Assembly (NCBI RefSeq): GCF_038595055.1
Contig: NZ_CP152002.1
Coordinates: 5,004,501-5,068,500, forward strand
DNA length: 64,000 nt
Source: Paenibacillus sp. FSL R7-0345
GTDB lineage: Bacteria; Bacillota; Bacilli; Paenibacillales; Paenibacillaceae
Direction: 5' to 3'
Shown one piece after another: positions 7,776 to 15,330 of the stretch. Each line of letters opens with the position of its first letter. Within the stretch, counting starts at the first letter, position 1. The position numbers and the translations under genes are program-made. The notes beneath the pieces were generated by a model. That model was not told the DNA's origin, did not search any database, and was given only the letters and a program-made list of their open reading frames with translations.

Positions 7776-9638
7776 TTAGCTTGCCGTCCCCGACACAAAC
7801 TGGTTCTGGTACATCTCATAATAGAAGCCCCGTCGGTCCATCAGCTCCTCATGGGTTCCGCGCTCGCTGATCTGTCCCTCCTGAATGACCAGAATGGCGT
7901 CTGCCTCGCGGATGGTGCTCAGCCGGTGGGCGATGACAAAGCTGGTCCGGCCCTGCATCAGCTTCCGCATCGCCTCCTGGATATGCAGCTCTGTCCGCGT
8001 ATCCACGTTACTCGTCGCCTCATCTAGAATCAGAATCGACGGATTGGACAGCACGGCACGGGCAATGGTCAGCAGCTGCCGCTGCCCCTGGCTCAGGTTG
8101 CCGCCTTCGGCACTCAGATACGTATCGTAGCCGTTCGGCAGCTTCCGGATGAACACATCGGCATTGGCGAGCTTAGCCGCTTCCTCAACCTCCTGATCCG
8201 TAGCTTCCATCCGGCCGTACCGGATGTTGTCCCGGATCGTCCCCGAGAAAACGTAAGCATCCTGCAGCACAAGGCCGATCTGTGACCGGAGCGTCTGCTT
8301 ATCCAGATCACGGATATTGTCACCATCAATCAGAATCCGGCCGGACTGGATTTCATAGAAGCGGGTCAGCAGATTGATAATCGTTGTTTTACCTGCCCCG
8401 GTCGGGCCGACCAGCGCCAGCATCTGGCCAGGCTCGGCGTGCAGGGAGAGGTTTTTCAGCACCGGCACCTCAGGCTTATAGCTGAAGCCCACCTGATCGA
8501 ATACCACCTCGCCTCTGATCCGTTTGGATTTCTTGTCCTCCTGCTCCCGGGCCATTTCCGGCTCCAGGTCAAGCACCTCAAACACCCGCTCCGCCCCGGC
8601 AACCGCCGACTGGAACAGATTGTACTGGTTGGCGAGCTGATTAAGCGGCTGGCTGAACTGGTTGGAATAATTAAGAAAGCTGACAATAATACCGATCGTG
8701 ATCATTTCATGGTAAGCAAAAATACCGCCTGACACCGCGATAACGAGGAAGGTCAGGTTGCGCATAGCGTTCATCATCGGGCCCATGGAGCCGGAGAGGG
8801 TCTGCGCCTTCACTCCGACGGCCCGCAGCCGTTCATTGATCTGCCGGAATTGGCGGACTGCCTCTTCCTCCCGGCCGAATACCTTGACGACCTTCAGTCC
8901 GGAGATATTTTCCTGGACGAAGCTGTTCACCTCGCCGAGATGCTGCTGCTGCTCCGAGAAGTAGCGGCGGGTATGGACGGAGATTTTTTTAATAATAAAC
9001 GTAATAAGCGGAACGGTCAGTATAGTAATGAGCGTCATCCACACACTCAGACTGAGCATCATAACCAGACAGCCGGCCAGCATCAGCACACTGGCAATCA
9101 GCTGGACCACCGTCTGATTCAGCGTATTGGAGACGTTGGCAATATCGTTAACGGCCCGGCTCATCAGCTCACCGTGGGTACGCTGGTCGAAGAACGATAC
9201 AGGCAGCCGCTGATACTGTTCGAACAGATCCTGGCGCATATTGCGGACCGTGTTCTGGGACAGGCTGGAGGCTGTATATTGCTGAACCCAGGTGAAGAAC
9301 GCGCTCAAGGCATATACGCCCAGCAAGATCATTCCCATCCGGAACATCCCATCAAACCGGCCGGGCACGATATAGTTATCGAACAGCTTGCCGATCAGAT
9401 AAGGCCCTGCGAGCGAAAGAGCAGTAATCAGCACGGTACATACAATAACCCAGGTGAGTGCCCCGCGCTCCTGCTTCAGGTAGCCCCAAATCCGCCGCAG
9501 TGTGCCCAGCGTATCCTTGGATCTTACCTTCGGCACGCCTCCGTGCATATGGCCCGGACCCTGGCGGAAGCCCATCTGGTCGAACTTTTGCGGCGTTTTG
9601 CCCTGATTAGAATGACTGGATGGCTGGTTCGCTGACAT
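7776..9638 (-). CDS. ABC exporter half, catalytically complete subunit
   Basis: A 620-residue fused membrane/ATPase half-transporter of the multidrug type (YfiC/BmrD-like). Six membrane helices lie between about 60 and 340. The ATPase has Walker A GPTGAGKTT (411-419), a Q loop near 459, signature LSQGQ (515-519), Walker B LILDEATS with catalytic Glu540, and the switch His571. The signature is degenerate (Gln for the first Gly). It pairs with the upstream gene product: this subunit supplies Walker A, Glu and His, and the partner supplies the canonical LSGGQ. Its start overlaps the partner's stop by 32 bases, and AGGAGG lies 7 bases upstream. Export of drugs or lipid-like compounds is inferred from the family. 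Confidence 0.93.
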   Translation of the reverse strand: MSANQPSSHSNQGKTPQKFDQMGFRQGPGHMHGGVPKVRSKDTLGTLRRIWGYLKQERGALTWVIVCTVLITALSLAGPYLIGKLFDNYIVPGRFDGMFRMGMILLGVYALSAFFTWVQQYTASSLSQNTVRNMRQDLFEQYQRLPVSFFDQRTHGELMSRAVNDIANVSNTLNQTVVQLIASVLMLAGCLVMMLSLSVWMTLITILTVPLITFIIKKISVHTRRYFSEQQQHLGEVNSFVQENISGLKVVKVFGREEEAVRQFRQINERLRAVGVKAQTLSGSMGPMMNAMRNLTFLVIAVSGGIFAYHEMITIGIIVSFLNYSNQFSQPLNQLANQYNLFQSAVAGAERVFEVLDLEPEMAREQEDKKSKRIRGEVVFDQVGFSYKPEVPVLKNLSLHAEPGQMLALVGPTGAGKTTIINLLTRFYEIQSGRILIDGDNIRDLDKQTLRSQIGLVLQDAYVFSGTIRDNIRYGRMEATDQEVEEAAKLANADVFIRKLPNGYDTYLSAEGGNLSQGQRQLLTIARAVLSNPSILILDEATSNVDTRTELHIQEAMRKLMQGRTSFVIAHRLSTIREADAILVIQEGQISERGTHEELMDRRGFYYEMYQNQFVSGTAS

Positions 9639-11376
9639 AAGGCACCTCCTCTGAGCCGAACTGCGACCGGTAGATCTCCTGATATACCTTGCAGCTCTGC
9701 ATTAATTCCTCATGGGAGCCGCTGCCTGCGATCTCCCCGTCATCGAGTACAATGACCGTGTCCGCTTCCGTAACGGACGATATTTTCTGGGCGATCAGGA
9801 AGGTCACGGCCTCTGCCGTAATATCCTTGAGCGCCCCCCGCAGCTGCCGCTCCGTCCGGGCATCCAGGGCGCTCATGCTGTCGTCCATGATCAGCACCGG
9901 CGGCTTGACGAGCAGCGCCCGGGCAATGGACAGCCGCTGCTTTTGCCCGCCGGACAGGTTGACGCCCTTCTGTCCGAGCTTGGTATCATAGCCTTCCGGC
10001 AGCCTGCTGATAAAATCATGCGCTTGGGCCATTCGCGCCGCAGCTTCCACTTCGGCCTGCTCTGCACCAGGCTTGCCGAAGGCGATATTGTCGCGGATCG
10101 TGCCGGTGAACAGGAAGGATTCCTGCAGAATCATCCCGATCCGCCGCCGCAGCTCCAGCAGCGGAAGCTCACGGATGTCCTGTCCGTCCAGCTTAATCGA
10201 GCCTGACGTAACATCATACAGCCGGGGAATCAGCTGGACGAGCGTGGTTTTGCCGGAGCCGGTTGCCCCGATTATGGCCACGGTCTCGCCGCGCTCAGCT
10301 TCGATATTAATCCCTTGCAGTACCAGATCCTTCGGATCGGACGAACCGTTATAGGAGAAGGATACATTCTCGAGCTTGACACTGCGGCCTGGCAGAGACC
10401 ATTCGCTTTTTGCTTCAGTATCCCGGATATGCGGCTGTGCAGCCAGCACCTCCTGAATCCGGTCAGCCGACACCTTGGCCTGTGACACGTTCATCAGCAG
10501 ACTGCTGACCATCAGCAGGGACGATAATACCTGGACTACATAGTTTACAAAAGCGACCAGATCGCCTGCCTTAACCGAGCCGAATGATACCTGGTTGCCG
10601 CCGTACAGCAGCACGGTTACAAGGCAGGCGTTCATAATCAGTGTGACAATCGGCGAGTTCAGCGCAATAAAGCGGGCCGCCCGGATCGAGACCCGGGTAT
10701 AATCCCCGTTAACCTCACGGAACCGACCTGTTTCATAGCCGGTGCGGACAAACGCCTTGACGACCCGGATCCCGGCCAGATTTTCCTGAATCCGCGTATT
10801 CACAGTATCCAGCTTCCCTTGTACCGCCGAGAAAATCGGAGTCGAAAAACGGATTAGCAGCGCGACTACGGCAATCAGGACAATCAGCGTGCCCAGCAGA
10901 ATCAGCCCGAGCTGACGGTTGATAATCAGCGCCATGACCACACTGCCGACCAGCAGGCTGGGCGCACGGACAAGACCCTGCAGACCCATCTGCACCAGAT
11001 TCTGCACCTGCACGACATCGCTGGTCATCCGGGTCATCAGCGAGCCGGACTTGAAGGTATCCACATTTTCAAAGGAGAAGGTCTGCACCTTCGTGAACAG
11101 CGCTTCACGGATATCGGCGCCAAAATTCTGCGAGGCCCGGCTGGCAAAAAAGTTGCACAGCACCCCGGTAACAAGCCCCAGCAGAGCAACACCCAGCATC
11201 AGAAACCCGGTCCGCTCAATGACACTGAAGTTGCGGCTCACAATGCCGTTGTCAACGATATGTGCAGCCAGTGTAGGCTGAAGCAGGTCAAAAAAGACCT
11301 CCATCATCATGAACATCGGGGCCAAAATCATAAATTTTAGATACGGCTTCAAATAACGTCTTAATTCCCACATCAT
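9607..11376 (-). CDS. ABC exporter half, degenerate-site subunit
   Basis: A 589-residue half-transporter (YfiB/BmrC-like) with six membrane helices at about 15-290 and an ATPase with Walker A GATGSGKTT (370-378) and signature LSGGQ (474-478). The Walker B is VLIMDDS, so Asp499 replaces the catalytic Glu, and the switch His is Gln530 (LIAQKIS). These changes are the hallmark of the degenerate site in heterodimeric exporters such as BmrCD and TM287/288. The gene overlaps the preceding small gene by ATGA and the next gene by 32 bases, so all three are one operon. Confidence 0.93.
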   Translation of the reverse strand: MMWELRRYLKPYLKFMILAPMFMMMEVFFDLLQPTLAAHIVDNGIVSRNFSVIERTGFLMLGVALLGLVTGVLCNFFASRASQNFGADIREALFTKVQTFSFENVDTFKSGSLMTRMTSDVVQVQNLVQMGLQGLVRAPSLLVGSVVMALIINRQLGLILLGTLIVLIAVVALLIRFSTPIFSAVQGKLDTVNTRIQENLAGIRVVKAFVRTGYETGRFREVNGDYTRVSIRAARFIALNSPIVTLIMNACLVTVLLYGGNQVSFGSVKAGDLVAFVNYVVQVLSSLLMVSSLLMNVSQAKVSADRIQEVLAAQPHIRDTEAKSEWSLPGRSVKLENVSFSYNGSSDPKDLVLQGINIEAERGETVAIIGATGSGKTTLVQLIPRLYDVTSGSIKLDGQDIRELPLLELRRRIGMILQESFLFTGTIRDNIAFGKPGAEQAEVEAAARMAQAHDFISRLPEGYDTKLGQKGVNLSGGQKQRLSIARALLVKPPVLIMDDSMSALDARTERQLRGALKDITAEAVTFLIAQKISSVTEADTVIVLDDGEIAGSGSHEELMQSCKVYQEIYRSQFGSEEVPYVSEPAIQSF

Positions 11377-11675
11377 TGATCCCCTTCTGCTGTCTGAGAC
11401 TCATCCGCTTCCCTGCGGCGGAGCTCAAAATGCCGGGTATACTCGTCAATTACCATCTCAATTGCTTTAAGCTCACCGAGCAGTACCTGCTTAATTTCCT
11501 GATACTCCGGCGCTTCAACCTGCTGCTTCAGCGTTGCTCTTTTCACCTCAAGCACATTCAAAAACTCCAGCGCCCGCCCGCGGCGGAACGTCTTGGCTCC
11601 GTCATGATGCCTGCCTTTATGCCGGCCTTCGCAATTATGGTCACCATGCCCGCCGTGCTCCCACTGTTCTTTCAT
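11373..11675 (-). CDS. Small His-rich protein heading the ABC exporter operon
   Basis: A 100-residue protein with a His/Gly-rich N-terminus (HGGHGDHNC, then RHKGRHHDG within residues 7-26) followed by a charged helical region (about 35-95) that looks like one long amphipathic helix or helical hairpin. AAGGAGGG precedes the ATG. It is the first gene of the exporter operon and overlaps the next gene by ATGA. No family is recognised. The His/Cys cluster could bind metal, and the position suggests a regulator, sensor or accessory subunit of the exporter; this is inference. Confidence 0.65.
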   Translation of the reverse strand: MKEQWEHGGHGDHNCEGRHKGRHHDGAKTFRRGRALEFLNVLEVKRATLKQQVEAPEYQEIKQVLLGELKAIEMVIDEYTRHFELRRREADESQTAEGDQ

Positions 11676-11699
11676 GCTCGAATCCCTCCTTCGCCAAAC

Positions 11700-11741
11700 C
11701 TATATGTATACAAATGTATACATATAGTTGCGAATTGTCAA
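11700..11741 (-). promoter_or_regulatory. Promoter with 28-bp palindromic operator for the ABC operon
   Basis: On the minus strand a TTGACA -35 box (11736-11741) is followed after 17 bases by TACATT (11713-11718). A near-perfect palindrome at 11700-11727, with 13-base arms CTATATGTATACA and a 2-base centre, covers the -10 region. Such a layout is that of a repressor site. The arms are of the ATGTAT/ATACAT type seen for PadR- and GntR-class repressors of drug exporters, but no such regulator gene is adjacent. Confidence 0.7.
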
Positions 11742-11758
11742 TCAGGATGACAAAAAAA

Positions 11759-11788
11759 GCCGCACCTCCTGTTAAGGAGAACGCAGCC
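11759..11788 (-). terminator. Terminator of the 261-residue lipoprotein gene
   Basis: On the minus strand GCTGCG-CTCCT / AGGAG-TGCGGC pairs with two G-T wobbles and is followed by seven T. It lies 9 bases past the stop. Confidence 0.65.
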
Positions 11789-11797
11789 GTGTTAACA

Positions 11798-12583
11798 TTA
11801 CTCTTTTCCAAGTGAAAAATCCCCGATCAGTTCCTCTACCGTTTCATCCCCCTGCCCTCCGGAAACCCAGCAGTCTGCCTTAGGCCTGCAAAAGCTGTAA
11901 ATGTTATATTCATGTTCCTGCTTTTCATCTATATCCTGTAGTGCCGCTTCAATATTGTTATAATCTTCAGTGTTCATAAAAAAGACTGCGCTGAGGAATT
12001 TCGCTATGCCAGAGTCCTTTAATTCCTGATTCAGCTGCCTGATCCGCGTGGCTTGTAACGGTTTGTCAAGTGCACCTTCATGTGCCATGAACACATTAAT
12101 GCCTGCTGAATACGGGTAATCCTTCACTTCTGCTTCGGGAGTGTAGCTGCTGTCCGGGAGTGAGCCAAACGGCCCTTCAAAATAGTCGACATCCAGCTTG
12201 GCCGGCGCCTTCCAGATTGACTGAACTTTTTGTTGGACCAGCTCGGCGAGCTTATCGGACATTATCAGATTGATATAGCCGTCTTCAATGACATTTTCCT
12301 TCTCCCAATACTCCACCCTGAACTCCGTCTCCGGTTTCCCGGCAGGGTAAGCTGCAGCCTGGACTCCGGCAACCTCTCCGCTTGTGAACGCGCCTACCCG
12401 GTGATAACGCAGCTCCTCCACCTTTTCTATAATAAAAGCTTCAGCATACTTCTCTTCCAGGTACTCTTGCATTTCAGAGGCCTTCTGCTTCTTCTCGGAT
12501 TCGGAGTATCCGCTGCTGCAGGAAGTTACCATTAAGGCTGCTAGAGCTGCTGCTGATATTAAAAACCATTTGAAAGGCTTCAT
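11798..12583 (-). CDS. Predicted lipoprotein of unknown function
   Basis: A 261-residue protein with a clear lipoprotein signal (hydrophobic core ISAAALAALM, lipobox VTSC, lipidated Cys22), then a Ser-rich linker and a charged helix (SESEKKQKASEMQEYLEEKY). The body is mixed alpha/beta with no catalytic motif known to me. It is monocistronic, with its own terminator, and lies downstream of a long inverted-repeat element. It should be anchored to the outer face of the membrane. Confidence 0.7.
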   Translation of the reverse strand: MKPFKWFLISAAALAALMVTSCSSGYSESEKKQKASEMQEYLEEKYAEAFIIEKVEELRYHRVGAFTSGEVAGVQAAAYPAGKPETEFRVEYWEKENVIEDGYINLIMSDKLAELVQQKVQSIWKAPAKLDVDYFEGPFGSLPDSSYTPEAEVKDYPYSAGINVFMAHEGALDKPLQATRIRQLNQELKDSGIAKFLSAVFFMNTEDYNNIEAALQDIDEKQEHEYNIYSFCRPKADCWVSGGQGDETVEELIGDFSLGKE

Positions 12584-12649
12584 GTGTCCCCTCCAACGTG
12601 TCTATGTAGATTGAGCATATGCTTTCTGGTGCTGGTATTGGTTCAATCC

Positions 12650-12840
12650 AACTAGTTGGATTTTCGCTACTAAGTTTCAGCATTTTCCGATATTTACTAC
12701 TATTAGTTGGAAAAACGTCACCTATTTCAGTCCATTAGCCGGATTAGGGGTAATTTCGGTGATATTAAGTGACGTTTTTCCAATTAGTTTTCTGATAGCG
12801 GCTTTTGCTGGAGAATTAGATAGCGAATTTCCACTTAGTT
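12650..12840. repeat. Inverted pair of 52-bp-period repeat units (about 190 bp)
   Basis: Two related units start at 12650 (AACTAGTTGGATTTTCGCTA) and 12702 (ATTAGTTGGAAAAACGTCAC). The same two recur in inverse orientation, ending at 12788 and 12840. Both pairs are 52 bases apart, and about 95 bases of the left half align with the complement of the right half, so the element could fold back on itself. No ORF of note is present. Confidence 0.75.
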
Positions 12841-12933
12841 CGGATGTAACAACAACCAGCTTCACATACACCTGCGACATTTTCTCGCACGGATAGCTGT
12901 GACAACAGTTGAAATGAGCGGACGCTGTCCGCC

Positions 12934-13914
12934 TTATTTCAGCTTTGCTACGATTTTGCCCCGGATATGCCGCTCGGACAGGCGTTCCAATGCAGCCGGA
13001 ACCTGCTCTAGCGGGATGACTTCCTCCAGCAGTGAGGAGATCTTACCTGCAGCCAGCAGCGCGAGCATTTCGTCTCCGATAACGGACAATTGCCGCAGGG
13101 CCTGCGGGTCGCCGGACTGATGTGCGGCACCCAGCGCAACCTCGTGGACGGAAAAAGCTTTGGTGAACGGCTTCACCGACGCATAATCCGGCGCCCCGGC
13201 AATATGCACTACGTGACCGAAAAAGGCTATCAGCTCCAGCCCCTGGGTTGCACTCTGTCTGCTGATCGAATCAATTACCGCATCCACGCCTCTGCCGTCT
13301 GTCAGACGGAGCACCTCTGCGGCTACGTCTGCTTTGCGGTAGTCGATCACATAGTCCGCGCCCAGGCTTTTCACGTACTCATGATTGTGACGCGATGCGG
13401 TGGAAATTACCCGCTTACCCGCCAGCTTCGCCAGCTGGACCGCAAATCCGCCGACGCCTCCCGCGCCGCCGTGAATCAGCAGTGTGCTCAGCTGCGTAAG
13501 CGGCAGCTTGCCGTGCACCGCCTGGTAAGCCGTATAACCGGCTGTCGGGAGCGCGGCAGCATCCGCAAAATTTACAGTATCCGGTATCCGCGAGAGCGTG
13601 CTGGCCTTTGCCAAAGCAAATTCCGCAAATCCGCCTGTACGGGTGAGATCCCCGTGATATAAGACACGGTCACCGGCCTTCCATTGCTCCACACCTTCAC
13701 CCACTTCGGCGATTACCCCAGCCACATCCAGCCCCAGCACATGCGGATAGGTCCAATTGGGGTTGCCGCCGGTGGCGGTTTTATAATCCACGGGGTTAAG
13801 CCCGGCTGCATGCACCTCTACCAGCACTTCACCAGTCCCCGGCTCAGGTGCGCTGATTTCACTAACCTTCATCTCATTCCATTTTCCTTTTTCCAGCAGT
13901 AAAAGAGCCTTCAT
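12934..13914 (-). CDS. Zinc-independent medium-chain oxidoreductase (quinone reductase-like)
   Basis: A 326-residue cytoplasmic NAD(P)H-dependent enzyme of the medium-chain dehydrogenase/reductase superfamily, quinone oxidoreductase/enoyl reductase branch. The N-terminal GroES-like domain has AAGLNPVDYKTATG, and the Rossmann fold has HGGAGGVGGFAVQLAKL (148-164). The cysteine ligands of the structural zinc seen in alcohol dehydrogenases are absent. The substrate is unknown; quinones or alpha,beta-unsaturated carbonyls are usual. It is a single gene; the start is the ATG at 13914 with a GGAGGAT site. Confidence 0.88.
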   Translation of the reverse strand: MKALLLLEKGKWNEMKVSEISAPEPGTGEVLVEVHAAGLNPVDYKTATGGNPNWTYPHVLGLDVAGVIAEVGEGVEQWKAGDRVLYHGDLTRTGGFAEFALAKASTLSRIPDTVNFADAAALPTAGYTAYQAVHGKLPLTQLSTLLIHGGAGGVGGFAVQLAKLAGKRVISTASRHNHEYVKSLGADYVIDYRKADVAAEVLRLTDGRGVDAVIDSISRQSATQGLELIAFFGHVVHIAGAPDYASVKPFTKAFSVHEVALGAAHQSGDPQALRQLSVIGDEMLALLAAGKISSLLEEVIPLEQVPAALERLSERHIRGKIVAKLK

Positions 13915-14100
13915 CTGTAGATCCTCCTTCGGAATGCATGCAATGAACCCATTGTAGCAGAATTTTCCTCCGGTATCCCGTTGTGGAGGGAGCTGCCGGG
14001 AGTGTGGCCGTGCTGTATGTTCGTTTAACGATCAGCTGGGAGCATCAGGCGGGTCGGGTTGCTGGCTGGGCTGGGATCTAGGGCCGGGACGGCCGGAATC

Positions 14101-14373
14101 AAGGACATTTTTGTCCTTCATTTCGCACATTTAGCCGAGTGCGCCGGAATCAAGGACATTTTTGTCCTTCATTTCGCACATTTAGCCGAGTGCGCCGGAA
14201 TCAAGGGCATTTTTGCCCTTCATTTCGCACATTTGGCCGGGTGCGCCGGATTCAAGGGCATTTTTGTCCTTCATTTCGCACATTTGGCCGAGTGCGCCGG
14301 AATCAAGGACATTTTTGTCCTTCATTTCGCACATTTAGCCGGCTCGGCCGGATTCAAGGGCATTTTTGCCCTT
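14101..14373. repeat. Six tandem 51-bp units, each with a small hairpin
   Basis: Units begin at 14101, 14152, 14203, 14254, 14305 and 14356, exactly 51 bases apart. Each opens with an inverted repeat of the form AAGGrCA-TTTT-TGyCCTT, followed by a 33-base spacer ending GCCGGAATC or GCCGGATTC. The variable arm position is A/T in units 1, 2 and 5, G/C in 3 and 6, and G/T in 4, so pairing is kept. Because 51 is divisible by 3, open frames run through the array, but no start or ribosome site supports a protein. Confidence 0.9.
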
Positions 14374-14684
14374 CATTTCGGCCGCTAAGCCAGGTCGCCA
14401 GATATTTCTTCCGCCCAGTGCACCCACACCAGCGAATAAACATCCGCAGCACATACATTTCTGCCCAAAATATAGTACGTGCTTCCACTACAGCTTCATT
14501 AGCACTCTTACCCAAAGGCTTTCTTCCTTTAACAGTTGTATATAGACATTCCCTTACCCTCATCATATTTGCCCAATGAGCATTTTTGCACTTTGGGCAA
14601 AAATATGTTTTAATAAACTTTAGAATTTAAAGTATTACTCTGCATTTAAAGTATTACTCTACATAAGAAAGGAGGAAATGAGCG
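14374..14684. other. Intergenic region before the TetR-MMPL operon
   Basis: No gene is supported. It holds a hairpin (TTTGCCCAA / TTGGGCAAA, 14568-14601) and a direct repeat described separately. A minus-strand frame of 70 codons (14354-14566) has no ribosome site and resembles nothing I recognise. Confidence 0.4.
14625..14660 (+). repeat. 19-bp-period direct repeat upstream of the TetR gene
   Basis: ATTTAAAGTATTACTCT occurs at 14625-14641 and again at 14644-14660, just ahead of the ribosome site. The spacing of about two helical turns suits a tandem operator for the adjacent TetR regulator, or a duplicated promoter element. Confidence 0.55.
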
Positions 14685-15302
14685 TTGAACCCCAAGCTGA
14701 CGCTGCGTGACCAGAAAAAGGAAGCTACCGCTTATGCTTTGTCTGTAGCAGCTTTTGAGCTTGCCCTGGTACATGGCATGGACGGCTTCATTGTCGATGA
14801 TGTTGTCCGGCAGGCGGGTGTCTCCCGGCGGACCTTTGCCAATTATTTTTCCTGCAAAGAAGAAGCGGTTGCAGAATATTTCATGAACACGGCTACCAGT
14901 GAGGACGAAAATGACCTGTTATCACATTTGCCTCCGGATGCGACACCGCTGGATGCCTTGTACAGCCTGCTCAAGCTGCAGTTCACTTCAGAATTTCTGC
15001 GCAGATTGCGGCAGTTCGCATCACTGGCCAATCAGTATCCGTCGCTGGAGCCGTATATCCTTAGCGTGTTCCGCCGTCTGCAGATGGCTGCTCAGGAAGT
15101 GCTCGAACGGTTCACCAATGGCCGTTATTCCGACGGGTATACGCATCTGCTGGCCGGTGCATTTTACGGAGCTTTTGTGCCCATACTCGACGGACGGCTC
15201 AACGTCCTGCTGCCGGGTGAATCGCAGGAGGACCGGCCCGGCTCGGTATCTTTTGATCAATATTTGACTTCCATGTTCGATTACTTACGCAACGGCTTTT
15301 AA
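14685..15302 (+). CDS. TetR-family regulator of the MMPL exporter
   Basis: A 205-residue one-component repressor. The N-terminal helix-turn-helix (about 30-60) reads GFIVDDVVRQAGVSRRTFANYFSCKEE, a TetR signature; the rest is an all-helical ligand-binding domain. The TTG start at 14685 is chosen because AAGGAGG lies 9 bases before it and an overlapping ATG is out of frame. The exporter gene follows after 28 bases, so both are probably one autoregulated operon controlled through the direct repeat upstream. Confidence 0.88.
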   Translation: MNPKLTLRDQKKEATAYALSVAAFELALVHGMDGFIVDDVVRQAGVSRRTFANYFSCKEEAVAEYFMNTATSEDENDLLSHLPPDATPLDALYSLLKLQFTSEFLRRLRQFASLANQYPSLEPYILSVFRRLQMAAQEVLERFTNGRYSDGYTHLLAGAFYGAFVPILDGRLNVLLPGESQEDRPGSVSFDQYLTSMFDYLRNGF

Positions 15303-15330
15303 ACCAGAGACAAAAAGGAGAAACCATTAC

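Noticed and set aside
8850..9635. Long plus-strand frame antisense to the ABC exporter gene
   Set aside because: It is the complement of a well-supported coding region and has the low-complexity composition of a shadow frame.
14101..14373. CRISPR array
   Set aside because: Units are contiguous and nearly identical over the whole 51 bases, with no unique spacers, and no cas genes are present in the window.
14354..14566. Possible transposase remnant on the minus strand
   Set aside because: The translation shows no DDE or other transposase motif, and no terminal inverted repeats or target duplications were found.
14059..14579. Open frames through the 51-bp array that encode 17-residue repeat proteins
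   Set aside because: The period is divisible by three, so open frames arise automatically in more than one frame. There is no ribosome site, and the arm changes preserve pairing rather than amino acids.
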